Of a DNA stretch of 64,000 nt, positions 11,132-21,344 are shown one piece after another. Each line of letters opens with the position of its first letter. Position 1 is the stretch's first letter. Under the pieces are notes generated by a model. That model did not search any database. It had not been told where the DNA came from and saw only the letters and a list, made by a program, of their open reading frames with translations. A program made the position numbers and the translations under genes. Origin of the DNA: Ophiocordyceps camponoti-saundersi (nom. inval.) (taxonomy: Eukaryota; Ascomycota; Sordariomycetes; Hypocreales; Ophiocordycipitaceae); NCBI GenBank assembly GCA_003339415.1, contig PDHQ01000078.1, positions 80,928-144,927 of the forward strand. Reading direction: 5' to 3'.

Positions 11132-12217
11132 TCACATGGCATGTCCCTGCTCCCAATCGCCGCCCACAAGCTCTCGTACCAGGCTTTCGTCCTTGAACTG
11201 TAGACAAGCGGCATCTGTACACTCAAGCAGTGACTGCGATCCTGATTCGGGAAGCTGACGCTGCGGCGAGCAGGGAAACTTCTTGGGCATCAGGGGCGGA
11301 GGCTCGCTGCTATCCTTCGCAAACCACTGAGTAGGCCTCAACATATGGACGAAATACAGGTCTTCGACCGGGTCGTATATCTCGCCATTGCTCAGCATAG
11401 CCCACGGATAACCCCTGAAGCAGCCTGTGAAATATGGCCTGCGATCTCGAGTTATCAGTTTCATCTCGCCCATAGGCGTCCCATTCTTCCTCAACAGCGG
11501 AACCTTGAAGCCGCAGTCACGAGCAATGGTCCCGTGACAGTTTTCATCATAGTATTTCTGATATTCGCTGCATTGGAGGTGTTCCCTCTTCTGATCGCAT
11601 ATCCGCATCTCTTCCGTGCAGGCGAGTTTGGCCACCCTCTTGCATTGACCGAGGACAATGGCGTGCCAGGACAGGACTTGGACTTGGCAGTGATGCCAAG
11701 CAGGGCATACATGTTCCGCCGTATGCTGGACCGTCTTCCTCTGTACCTGGGCCTTTGGCTGTTGTCGTCCACGCGTAAACAGGCTGCCCAGGCTGTGGCC
11801 CATTGGTCGGACCTCAAGGCCCCAACCTTCTGCGTAATTGTCCAAGATGGCTGTAGCCTGCGAGGTATTGAAGAAGACACTGCTACTGTTTGCCCATACG
11901 TCGGCTTCCACGTTGACTTCCGGCGTGGCCATGATATTGTCCGTTCCGGGGATAAACTCTTCCTCAACCCAGTAACGGATCTTGGAGCAATGGTTTCGAC
12001 CACCAAGGGGCCAAGAGAAAGTCTTGATATTCGAACAAGGCTTTGTTTCGGAATATGTCGAGTTGAAATAAGGAACGTTACTTGTGTCGATTCGAGAGCT
12101 TTTCTCGAAACCGTCCAGAAAGTCTCCCTCCTCGCCATGAAGCGTCAAAGGCACGCGAGTTTCAGCGAGGATGAGCACGGCATTTGCTACCGAGATGAGT
12201 AGTTTAGACCTCATCAT
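11132..12217 (-). CDS. Cysteine-rich secreted protein, unknown function
   Basis: Single-exon frame of 361 residues. The N-terminus is a probable signal peptide (MRSKLLISVANAVLILAE). There are 14 cysteines in the mature part and several N-glycosylation sequons (NST, NSS, NTS, NGT). The central part has the pattern CPAWHHCQVQVL...GQC...LAC...RIC...LQCSEYQKYYDENC...RDC, followed by VPLLRKNGTPMGEMKLI; I associate this arrangement with uncharacterised secreted proteins of filamentous ascomycetes. No enzyme motif is visible. It lies among other secreted-protein genes. The second Met (residue 2) is an equally good start. Confidence 0.7.
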   Translation of the reverse strand: MMRSKLLISVANAVLILAETRVPLTLHGEEGDFLDGFEKSSRIDTSNVPYFNSTYSETKPCSNIKTFSWPLGGRNHCSKIRYWVEEEFIPGTDNIMATPEVNVEADVWANSSSVFFNTSQATAILDNYAEGWGLEVRPMGHSLGSLFTRGRQQPKAQVQRKTVQHTAEHVCPAWHHCQVQVLSWHAIVLGQCKRVAKLACTEEMRICDQKREHLQCSEYQKYYDENCHGTIARDCGFKVPLLRKNGTPMGEMKLITRDRRPYFTGCFRGYPWAMLSNGEIYDPVEDLYFVHMLRPTQWFAKDSSEPPPLMPKKFPCSPQRQLPESGSQSLLECTDAACLQFKDESLVRELVGGDWEQGHAM

Positions 12218-13766
12218 TGTCGAATGAAAACGTGGGATTCCAGCTGCTGGATTTAGATGATAACGACGACTGTGGCTAGCAACGAAGGGAACGAATATCT
12301 ATAAGGAGGGAGAAAGGATTGGCCACGAATAGGTCAGTCTCTTAACAGATACGTAAAAACACGTTCCTTGATGTGTGTATACCTATAGGCGTCTACCTAC
12401 ATATACCATGTATGTCTATATGTCCGTATATATATATGTGCAGTAGGGAGTGAAGTTAGGTAAATCAATGTGTATAAAGATATATCTGTATTGTCATGAA
12501 GAGTTTACCGAGCTATCCATCCATACTACATACGTCTTACCCGATGCTAATTACTAACATATTCGCATACATTTGCTGATGATGAACCCTCTTGCTCTCT
12601 ACCTCGATCTGAGAGGGCGAACGGGAAGACTTGTCACCGCCAAGGGATATTCTGACGTCTGGAACACATTACCGCGACCCCAAGGCTCGGCGGCCGGTAC
12701 GATCGGTTGAGCCGTATTGCTTATACTCTCCTTACAAAGAAACCTACCTTTCTTTTTTCCCCTTTTCCATCGACTCAGAAGTACCCTGGCCGTAGACCAG
12801 AACTCCCGTCGGATGGGTAATGCATACATAAGATGAGGTGGTAGATTCATGTCATTCTGCCGATAATACTGCTAAACTGGCACATCTGGGTTATTACCAA
12901 CTAACCCTTACGCCCGGGAGGGGGGGGGGGGGGGCAAGCCTTTGTTATGTCTCCTCTAAAGCCACACATCCATAAGCCAGTTGCATATCACTATTCTCTT
13001 ATGACGTCACCTTGATATTTGTCCTTTGTATCCGTGATAATCTCGTACTTGGTATTCGTCGGTGGCTTCTACACGTTGTCCAATACTGTAAAAGCGGCTA
13101 CGCACGTGTTTGACAGGCTTCCCACTCGTTTGACAGCCGCCTTCGCACCTCCTTATACCCAAATTGGTCTCTCGTATCTTATTCTTCAACTTGGTACTCG
13201 AATTGACAGACTTTTGAAGAACAACGTCATCTCATGGGGGTCTCTATGCATGTACTCTCAGCTAGGTAGGTCTCCTTAACCGAGTCTGGCTCTATAACGA
13301 TGGATTCTATAGCCCACAATCACAACCACGTCTTTACGTCAACTCCCGTTATAACCAGAAAAGAAGCCCTTCAACCACTTAAGCTTCTCTTGAACTTTTT
13401 GAAGAAGCTAGAATCAACAGTCTTCTTCCAGCCCCCATTCCTCTCTTAAGCTACACCTAGTTCTATACCAAACGTTTTCGCAGAGTTGAAAAAGCAGCGT
13501 CTTACATACATATATGTATACACACATGCCTAAATAATAGGTTGCCATGGCATAAATCCCGCATTGTAATATTCCGCTCCCCATCATATTCGAATCCAGA
13601 ACGATTCCGTATCGTTGTCTTTGTCTTGAGTTCCACTAAGAGCTAGAAGGCCCGGCAGCGCGTAGCCTGTAAGTATCAAAACACACGAGGCCTTTCATCT
13701 GCTCCATCTGCTTACCTGGTTCACTGTTTCTTGGTCCCAGTGCCCAAAAACAAAATAGCTTCTCCT
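12218..13766. other. Intergenic region with a G-run
   Basis: About 1.5 kb. It contains TATATGTG/CATACATA simple repeats near 12380-12440 and a run of about 15 Gs at 12920-12934. Small frames at 12599-12850 and 13019-13279 have no supporting composition. Confidence 0.6.
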
Positions 13767-14093
13767 TCAGCAGCCACACGTTCCGCTGCAGAGCGGACTC
13801 GCCGTACAGTAGGTCTTGTCTTTGCAAGTCTTGAGCAGTCCCTGGTGGCCGCTTGCTCCTCGGGTCCAACACCAAAGCCCACTGCCTTTACGACCGCACC
13901 GTTGCCAGCAATATCCCAGGTGACAGCCGATCGTTGCGTCTCCGTAAGCGCACGAGCGCCGTTGAAGTACTGTGGAGTGATTACTGGCTTCGGCATGGTC
14001 CAAAGCCCATGGTAATTTTTCGGGCAACCTTTGGCTTGCGACGGACGCGGCGCTATAAGCTGTGATCAGAGCGATCAAGGTGTGAAGTCTCAT
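13767..14093 (-). CDS. Small secreted protein with a ten-cysteine knottin-like domain
   Basis: 108 residues: a signal peptide (about residues 1-20, RLHTLIALITAYSAASVAS), a short pro-region ending in a dibasic LQRR site (Kex2-like), and a mature domain of about 62 residues with ten cysteines. Its key features are GCHLGYCWQRCG, LWCWT, LKTCKDKTYC and CSGTCGC. The GYCW-x-CG and WCWT segments are reminiscent of small secreted disulfide-rich fungal proteins with antimicrobial or effector roles (defensin/knottin-like). That is a pattern resemblance only; activity is not established. The gene has no intron and a proper stop at 13769-13767. Confidence 0.7.
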   Translation of the reverse strand: MRLHTLIALITAYSAASVASQRLPEKLPWALDHAEASNHSTVLQRRSCAYGDATIGCHLGYCWQRCGRKGSGLWCWTRGASGHQGLLKTCKDKTYCTASPLCSGTCGC

Positions 14094-14985
14094 GGCGAGT
14101 ATTCTGTAGGCAGCGAATCAACGATGACACGATCTGGAAGAGAAATCAAGGGATGAATGGTGAGTGATTTCGGTGGTCCTTTATAGAAACACATCCATGA
14201 CGTTCAAGTACTTTACCTACCTAGGTACTCTTAGGCATAGGGCCTTTGTACGTTCTATAACGTATCGACTGTCGTGGGTTTCGTCCACGCTCAGACTGTG
14301 AGACTTGGCTTTCCATCACGATGAGTGGCTCATATCAAGATTGACACTTGGGAAAGCAAAATCTGGTTGCTGTACCATTATACCGTGTCTTCTAGGCGAC
14401 CGAAGTAAAGAGAGCAGATGAGGCTGAAGCTAACAGCATCAGAGTTTCATGACAACACGAGAGAACGACGGCGCATGAGACGCTGGTGTAGGGGTGAACG
14501 GCGATACGGACCGAGTATACGAAGCAAAGGCAACATGGCATCGCCATACACATGTCTACATATATCACACATGTATGCATGCACATGTGCTCTGCGGACG
14601 ATGCTTTCGATGAGGAGATGAGAAGGACGAACGACGATGGCTTTCACAGACAGCCATTCTCGACCATCAACAGCCTCTACTTCCGGCTTCGCTTCTGACT
14701 TCAGAAGGTGCTCCATCACTACGTCAATGTCCTTTCCACGTGCCGAAACGATGCCGGACACGGTGATGCGGAAACGATCCTGACGGACTCTGACTCTCCT
14801 GGTGCCATGGTGGTGAGTGGCGACCAGCTGAGTCGGGGAAACATATCTCCGACCGCCGGCGAAACTTGAGATTTTTGCCCTCACCGTTCGCTCACCTCGA
14901 CCTCGTTCGTCGAAAACTGCATCGCCATGAGCTACTGAATCCCTCGGCCGAAAGCCTCAAAGCCCCCACCGATCCGTAGCTCGTC
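14094..14985. other. Divergent intergenic region upstream of TIM50
   Basis: Promoter space between the small secreted gene (minus) and TIM50 (plus). A TACCTAGGTA palindrome lies at 14218-14227. A 145-residue antisense frame (14447-14884) was considered and not accepted. Confidence 0.55.
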
Positions 14986-16742
14986 ATGCTCTCGCGAGCG
15001 GCTCGGGCCCAACGGCTCGCAGCGGTCGTCCGTCCCTCCTTAGGCCGCGCCTACTCTCGAAAGCCTCCGAGATATGAGCCGCCTTCTCCCCCCAAGCCGT
15101 CTCAACCCTCTATCAAGCCTTCGAGTCCGCAGCCACCACGTCATGGGTCCCCCGGCGCCTTTGCTGCCAAAAATCTTGCCAAGGCAAAGACCCCCGATAA
15201 AGCGCCCCAAGCAGCACAGCCGCCCCAAGCAGAACAGCCGTCGTCCGAGCCATCACCCAACGAAGCCTTCGATGCCAGCCAAACCCCCCCTCAACCGCCG
15301 ATACCGCCTCAGCCTAAGCAAGACGCGCAGGAAATAGAGGAGATCAAATCTCCAGAAACTACTGAGCCGACGCTCATGCACAACCTTCCCGACTTGACTC
15401 GAGGCATCCCTTCGACGTTCGAGCAGGAAATGCAGGAAAGCTCTGTCCGATCATCAACCGCTCTTCAGACCGTCGACGTCAAAGGCCGCGGACGACGCCA
15501 GCGGCGGGAGACGTACATCCCTTCGAGCGAACGGAATCGCAAGTGGTGGCTCCGCTTCATGCTTGTCACCACTGTTGTCGGCTCATCTTACATCATCCTC
15601 CGCATGGGCCGTGACTGGCAAGACCCTGCCGAGGCTGAAAAACATCCCGAGGCACCCAACGGCAGGAGCTTTCGTCTATGGTGGCAGCGTGTCAGAGTCA
15701 GGATGGGCCAGTCCGTGTCATTCTACCACGACCCGGCTTTCGAGAAGCTTCTGCCAGACCCCGATCCGAGCTTCGAACGCCCCTATACGCTGTGCCTTAG
15801 CCTAGACGACCTGCTTGTCCACAGCGAGTGGTCTCGCGAGCATGGCTGGAGAGTAGCGAAGCGTCCTGGTATGGATTACTTCGTGCGCTACCTGAGCCAG
15901 TACTACGAGCTCGTTCTCTTCACCACCGCTCCCTTTTCCCTAGCCGAGCCTCTGGTACGGAAGATGGATCCGTTCCGCTTCCTCATGTGGCCGCTCTATC
16001 GGGAAGCGACCAAATTTGAAGACGGTGAAATTGTCAAGGTTCCGTCCCCCCCCCTGCTAACCCCTGTTCGGCTGGTGCCCCTGACTTACAGCCTATCAAG
16101 GACCTATCATTCCTCAATCGCGACCTCTCCAAGGTCATCATCATAGACACAAACCCCTCTCACGTACGCAAACAGCCCGAGAATGCCATCATTCTCGATC
16201 CCTGGAAAGGAGATGTCAAGGACAAAGAGCTAGTCAGCCTGATTCCCTTCCTCGAATACATCCATACCATGCAGCATCCAGACGTGCGCAAGGTTATCAA
16301 GTCATTCGAGGGCAAGCACATCCCCACCGAGTTCGCCCGTCGCGAGGCCATTGCCCGCAAGGAGTTTAAAAAGCAGCTCGACGCTCAAAAGTCAAAGTAC
16401 TCCAAATCATCCGGAATGGGTGCCCTGAGCAGTCTGCTGGGGCTCAAGCCTGAAAAGATGAGCATGACAGTGCCGGTCGACGGCGAGCAGAACCCAGTCG
16501 AGGCGTTCGCCCAGGGCAAGATGCTGCAAGACCTGGCGCGCGAAAGGGGTCAAAGAAACTATGCCCTGCTAGATCAAGAGATTCAGAAGAATGGCGACAA
16601 GTGGCTCAAGGAGGAACAGGAAATGGCCGAAAAGTTGCAGAAGGAGGCGATGAACAACATGATGAGCACGGTTCTTGAGACCATGTCCGAATGGTACTCT
16701 GGTTCGCCGCCGAAGCCGGGATCGGGCGGTGGCAAGTCCTGA
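14986..16742 (+). CDS. TIM50: Mitochondrial import inner membrane translocase subunit TIM50
   Basis: Two exons, 14986-16038 and 16092-16742 (568 residues). The N-terminus is a basic/Ala-rich matrix-targeting signal, followed by a Pro-rich segment, one membrane span (about residues 187-205, [21 protein letters not shown]) and the FCP1-like/NIF domain in the intermembrane space ([39 protein letters not shown]). The first catalytic Asp of DxDxT is replaced, as known for TIM50. The C-terminal part ([49 protein letters not shown]) is strongly typical of fungal TIM50. TIM50 receives presequence proteins from the TOM complex and passes them to TIM23. The intron donor is weak (GTTCCG at 16039). The acceptor may be TACAG (16091) or, matching the family better as [16 protein letters not shown], the AAG at 16098-16100, nine bases downstream in the same frame. 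Confidence 0.93.
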
Positions 16743-17309
16743 GAGAGCGGCTGTCGCCCGAGGAGAGCAATACGCCGCTCAATGCAAACGTACAGTCTGT
16801 TGACGATTATTTTGTAACTATATAACGAGCCTTTTTGAAAGGGTTTCAGCATCAGCGAAGGGGCTGCGAGTTTCAGACGAGAGATAGCTCGATTGACAAG
16901 CAAGCTGTCTTGATAATACGGTATAGACGAGGCGACCTTTATGCCTGCGACGTGTTCCCCTTGCTATTGCTCGTCCAATCCTTTTGGCCTGTAAGGGCAC
17001 GCAACACAGCCTGGGAAACCATTATAGACTGGCCTTTGCGTCTATCTTGGCCTCTCAAACCCACGTCTCGGACGCACTGACCGGGATACCAAATTGCATA
17101 CACCTCTCGCAGGTAACATTCATGATGCATTGGAAGTATCTGGATCTCGTCAACTAGGTATGAGAGAAAAGGGGGGGGGGGGGGGGGGGGGGGAAGGGGG
17201 GAGGGGGGGGGGGATGGGCTGGTGGACGGGTCAACAATACAAGGAGAGGATCGGATGACCAGCACATGTATCTGCTAATGACATTTCTTTTTTGTTCTAA
17301 CTGTCGGTC

Positions 17310-17319
17310 NNNNNNNNNN
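17310..17319. other. Assembly gap (Ns)
   Basis: Ten N characters between two long G runs; true length unknown. Confidence 1.
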
Positions 17320-17352
17320 CGGACATATGAGTTGGAGGCGGGAGCCTGGGGG

Positions 17353-17354
<2 letters not shown>

Positions 17355-17396
<42 letters not shown>
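17355..17396. repeat. Poly-G run, 42 bases
   Basis: The longest homopolymer in the window, directly right of the gap. Related runs sit at 7416-7431, 12920-12934, 17171-17193 and 17714-17727. Confidence 0.85.
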
Positions 17397-17397
<1 letters not shown>

Positions 17398-17441
17398 GGG
17401 AACTGGGCGTCATCAGAAGGGGGGCGGCGAACGGGGCTTAC

Positions 17442-18483
17442 TCGATGCTATCTTTGTCGTTGATGCGAGAGCAGTTGCAGTTTAGGGGGCATGTTGGCGT
17501 TGGCTCTGCGGAGAGGGTCTCAACGATCCTGCTACTGCTCTTCCGGCTGAAAGTAGCGGACGTGCTTGTGAAGATGGTTCCCGGCTGGGTTTGGAGAGAG
17601 CTGGTTGTCGTACGGCATTGTTCGCAGGATGGATCTGTGAGACAGCTGTAGTAGCTATATAGTTGTTTCTGTCTGTCAGTAACTACTGGGCTGGGTTGCT
17701 TTGTGGAATAAAAGGGGGGGGGGGGGGCAAACGTGCTCTTTGCTGTCTTTGTCCTGGATGCGATTGCAGTCGCATGCTGTGGGACATTGGGTTGATGAGG
17801 GCTTCGTCGAGAATGCTGACGAGGATAAGGACGGGAACGATGACGATGACGATGACGCTTGCTGGCTTGAGGCGAGGCTGAGTGTTATCAGGGTGGATTG
17901 GACGATGGTGATTACTTGCGGGGATAAGGTTGACGATGAAGGCGTTGGGGGTGTGGAAGATGACGTTGACGAGGGGGGGTATGGAGAAGAGAATCTTGAA
18001 GACGGAGATGAAGATGAAGTCAAAGACGGAGATGACGACGAAGGTGAAGACGAAGATGAAGACGGAGACGCAGATGAAGACGCAGATGAAGATGAAGACG
18101 AGAATCTTAGAGACGAAGACCATGAAGATGAAGATGCTGGGACGATGATAATGGATACGATTCGTGACCCTGTCACCGTATACGTTCCGGGGGAACTCAT
18201 CACCGCGTCACTACTCTGAGAAGCAGAAGACGGCATCTGGATCGTCGAAGTAGTGGCTGTCGTCGTTGCCATGGTCCTCGTCGTCGCCGTCCCCTCAACT
18301 CTGCACCGCTCACAATCAGGGTTGGTAACACACTGAAAGAATCTACCTCATCTCTCAGCAACCTCAACCAACACGACAAAAACAGACATGGGCAGCAAAC
18401 TCTTCGCTGTTCCGGTCTCGGATCCGCGAGCAGTCGCAGATTCCGCCTGCGTCACATGGAGAGGATGAAGTTGGGCTTGATGC

Positions 18484-18514
<31 letters not shown>

Positions 18515-18642
18515 GAAGTGAACGTCGCCTCTTCGGGACAGACGACGGCCGTGCTGGAAGGGGGTGGCGCGGAGATGACGGTGGAGGCTAGGAGGGGAAC
18601 GAGGAGGATCTTGATGAGCGGACGCATTTTGAAGGCTACCAT
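17442..18642 (-). CDS. Secreted serine-rich protein built from tandemly duplicated exons (3' end missing)
   Basis: Three exons fit on the minus strand: 18642-18401, 18342-17737 and 17645-17442. Exon 1 gives a signal peptide (RPLIKILLVPLLASTVISA), a Ser tract and CDCSRIRDRNSEE. Exon 2 opens with CVTNPDCERCR, has about 150 Ser/Pro/Thr-rich residues and closes with CDCNRIQDKDSK. Exon 3 opens with CLTDPSCEQCR and closes with CNCSRINDKDSI. Exons 2 and 3 are therefore copies of one module (N-terminal CxTxPxCExCR, Ser/Thr spacer, C-terminal CxCxRIxDKDS). All three exon ends are phase 2, so modules can be added without breaking the frame. The second intron uses a GC donor (17736) and is followed by a poly-C run. 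The next exon would lie at or beyond the gap, so the gene is incomplete. Function unknown; the Ser/Thr spacers suggest an O-glycosylated cell-wall or extracellular protein. Confidence 0.55.
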
Positions 18643-19229
18643 GGACGATTCCTTGTCAAAAGAATGTGATTGTAGAGAGAGATCTCTCCTTTATAACTTT
18701 CATCGTACATCGTCATCGAGCCATGATACCCCTCCTCGTCCTCATCCTCGTCCTCGGCTCTCAGAGCAAGCAACGGCATCGGGGCAAACATCTCGCTTAT
18801 AAGCCGTGACGGCAAAGGCTTGTCATTGGACTGCATCCCGATCTTGAAACTAGACATGACCGGACCCTGACAATTCAAGGCCTGCTTCGTCAATCGCAGA
18901 CCGGGACCAGGACTTGCAGGAGACAGCATCATGGCCGACGAGGCATGACGGAATATCGAGATATCCAGACCTTCATATATGTATATCTAATCCCCGTGTG
19001 TCCAGCCTCATCAATGTTCAATAAATCCTCTTCCGGGAAACTCGTGGCACCAAAGTCGGCAGTGTGAGACGATGTCGCCGTTGCAGCAGCCAGGGCAAAC
19101 ACATACACACAGGAAAAACGCCCTTTCGCCTTCGCACAAAACATAAACATAAAGAAAACCCGAGAGGTCATCAAATCTTTGTATAGGGACAGGGAAGAGA
19201 AGATCAGACAAGAGCGGAGCGGAAACCGG
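18643..19229. other. Intergenic region, no gene seen
   Basis: Upstream region of the serine-rich gene and 3' flank of the Ted1-like gene. Minus-strand frames of 66 and 81 residues near 18929-19211 overlap each other and show no family features. Confidence 0.55.
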
Positions 19230-20966
19230 TCATGATGGTGTCGTCCTGCTGCCCCTCTCCGTGGAAAACCGCTTCACGCCCTCCCTCCCCAACGCCTCCA
19301 GCCGATGCCTGAGCCAGTCCATGGCGCGAAAGAATCGTCCATCAACATCGATACCGAGCCTCTCCAGCGCCAAGACGGTGGGATAGAGCAGCATGCACAG
19401 GACGACGCCCAGGTCGAGGAAATGCGTCAACCACCAGAAATGCTGGGTTCCGAGAGCACAGTCCTTGTACTCGTACTCCCATTCCCAGGTACTCTGGTTG
19501 AACCACATACTCAGAAGGCCCGCGTTGCCGCCGAAATCGCCCATCATGCTCCGCACCGTAATCTCCCGTCGCCCCGGGAGCATGTGCTGTCCCGGCAAGG
19601 CCCGGGCCCCGGCTTCGATCCAGCGCGCCGCCTCCCAGGAGCGATCCGACACAGTCGTGCCGTTTGTCTGGTTGATGAAATGGAACGTATCACAGCCCTC
19701 GTGATCGTGCCCATTGAGGATGAGTCCACTGCGGCCGAGGCCCTTGCCCGGTCCGCCCGTGTTGCCGCTGAGACCAAATACACCTTCGAGGAGGCCCTTG
19801 CTCGCGTCAGGGCTGAGGAGGTATTGCTCCCTGACGCCACCACCTTCCTCGGGCGAGTAGAAGTCGAAAAAGGGACCGTCGACGCAGACACCGTTGGGTT
19901 TGTGCAGCGGAATGTGCGTCAGCACCAGCGTAAACTGGCCTTGGTTCTCCACGGGCGGCGCCGAGCTGATGGCGTCGTTGATAAACTTGTACGTCACGTC
20001 CTGTAGCCCCTGATCCCTGGCCGGCGTGTCAAGATTCATGTCGTTGAGGACGAGGACACGGATCTGCGGCGGCAAGCGTCGGGATCCAGGGTTGACTGCT
20101 CTATCGAGAATGGTGGCGTTGACCTTGGGGTCTCGGATGGGGAGTGCGAAGCGCAGCTCGTAGTTGGCCTTTCCAAACACGCGCTCGAATCTCTCCATAC
20201 GCTCGGGTGTCAGGTCCCCGGCGTAGCCGATGTCGTGGTTGCCCGCCACGTTCATGATCCTCCTCGTCCACACGCTCTCGTCGGTCGAGCCGTCGAGAAA
20301 GCCAGCTATGGTGTAGTTTTGAGAGGGTTGCGCCGCCACCTCATCCGGTACTCTCTCCCCTCCACGGAAAGCCCTGTTCCAGAAGCGCCGACCCCTTCTC
20401 TCAAACTCGCGGTTCTCGATCCATTGGCTGCCGACCAGGTCGCCGAGGACAGAGACGTGTGTTGGGCGCGACCACCACCGTAGCGTACGGTAAATGTGTG
20501 CCAGGTAGAAGTCGTTGCCGAAGAGATCGAAACGCTTGCGGATGGACTCGACGAGATTCGGTACGTCCTCGAGGAACAGATCGATGACGTCGTGGAGCAC
20601 CATGCGGATACGGTCCCGCAGGTGAGGGTGTTCCAGGCGAAACGTCAGCCGCAAGGCGAGACTCTTGAGATGAGGCAAAATGCCTAGATAGGCGATGGGG
20701 ATGGAAGTGTCGCCCTCGAGCTGAGGATCGCCCAGCGCTAGTAGGCGGAAGGGCACGAGCTCATCGGTGGCAACATGATCGGATGCGGAGCCGGAAAAGG
20801 GCCAATGCAGCCGCTTCGTCTTCTCAAAGGCTTCCCGAGAGTCTCTCGACTGAACGGGAAATGCGCATCCGCCGAAGACGGGATAAAGATAGAGATAGAT
20901 GGTGCAGGCTATCGCCAAAGGCGCCAGCAGGCGCAAGCCGTGGCGGAGATAAGCCGCGACCAACAT
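19230..20966 (-). CDS. TED1: Ted1/Cdc1-family metallophosphoesterase (ER GPI-glycan remodelling)
   Basis: Single exon, 578 residues. A membrane segment lies near the N-terminus (about 12-32) and another near the C-terminus (about 502-525), placing the catalytic domain in the ER lumen. The calcineurin-like phosphoesterase motifs are all present: LLALGDPQLEGD (D80), SVLGDLVGSQW (175-176), NVAGNHDIGY (242-245), VLTHIPLH (351) and LNGHDHEGCD (419-426). The GHDHxGCD ending and the insertions between motifs are those of the Cdc1/Ted1/PGAP5 group. These enzymes remove ethanolamine phosphate from the second mannose of GPI anchors, which is needed for ER export of GPI proteins. The family also includes Cdc1 and less studied members; Ted1 is preferred for the two-ended topology. 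Length is usual. First ATG used. Confidence 0.87.
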   Translation of the reverse strand: MLVAAYLRHGLRLLAPLAIACTIYLYLYPVFGGCAFPVQSRDSREAFEKTKRLHWPFSGSASDHVATDELVPFRLLALGDPQLEGDTSIPIAYLGILPHLKSLALRLTFRLEHPHLRDRIRMVLHDVIDLFLEDVPNLVESIRKRFDLFGNDFYLAHIYRTLRWWSRPTHVSVLGDLVGSQWIENREFERRGRRFWNRAFRGGERVPDEVAAQPSQNYTIAGFLDGSTDESVWTRRIMNVAGNHDIGYAGDLTPERMERFERVFGKANYELRFALPIRDPKVNATILDRAVNPGSRRLPPQIRVLVLNDMNLDTPARDQGLQDVTYKFINDAISSAPPVENQGQFTLVLTHIPLHKPNGVCVDGPFFDFYSPEEGGGVREQYLLSPDASKGLLEGVFGLSGNTGGPGKGLGRSGLILNGHDHEGCDTFHFINQTNGTTVSDRSWEAARWIEAGARALPGQHMLPGRREITVRSMMGDFGGNAGLLSMWFNQSTWEWEYEYKDCALGTQHFWWLTHFLDLGVVLCMLLYPTVLALERLGIDVDGRFFRAMDWLRHRLEALGREGVKRFSTERGSRTTPS

Positions 20967-21344
20967 GTAGCCGAGGGCATGTGAGGAGTCAGGACGACAT
21001 TGGGCAAAGAGACGAGGCTGCGGCGACGAGGCCTCGCTTTTGTGTTGCCGTCCTCTGTTGATGATGTTGTTGTTGTTGTTGTTGTTGTTGTTTAGAGACT
21101 TGGAGAGAGGCGCAAATCAATCGACCGGAAAAGGGGCCGCGTTGGAACGGCTGATGAGTCAGCTGCCATGAGCGCCGGCTGGGGTCGGCATGTGCAAGAC
21201 GAGACAGGAGAGATTAGGTGCCATTTGAATTCGACTACGAAACCTAGGTGGAATCTAGAGATGGCACCATGTTTTTATGCCATTCTTTATTATGGGGGTA
21301 GGGCGCCGGCGGACGGCTGTGGCTTGTGAAGCGATGATGCCCCC
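20967..21344. other. Short intergenic region with a TTG repeat
   Basis: Promoter side of the Ted1-like gene, containing a TTG/GTT trinucleotide tract at about 21065-21092. No gene. Confidence 0.7.

Larger units (their letters stand above)
16743..17441. other. G-run-rich region with an assembly gap
   Basis: Holds a 23-G run (17171-17193), a second G-rich stretch, ten Ns (17310-17319) and a 42-G run (17355-17396). The missing 3' end of the serine-rich gene probably lies here. Homopolymer lengths and the gap size are unreliable. Confidence 0.8.

Noticed and set aside
14447..14884. 145-residue minus-strand frame upstream of TIM50
   Set aside because: Arg/His-rich, no motif, located in a divergent promoter region.
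17676..18272. 198-residue serine-rich frame as a stand-alone gene
   Set aside because: It starts inside a repeated module and continues past a splice-like site; it is better explained as exon 2 of the tandem-exon gene.
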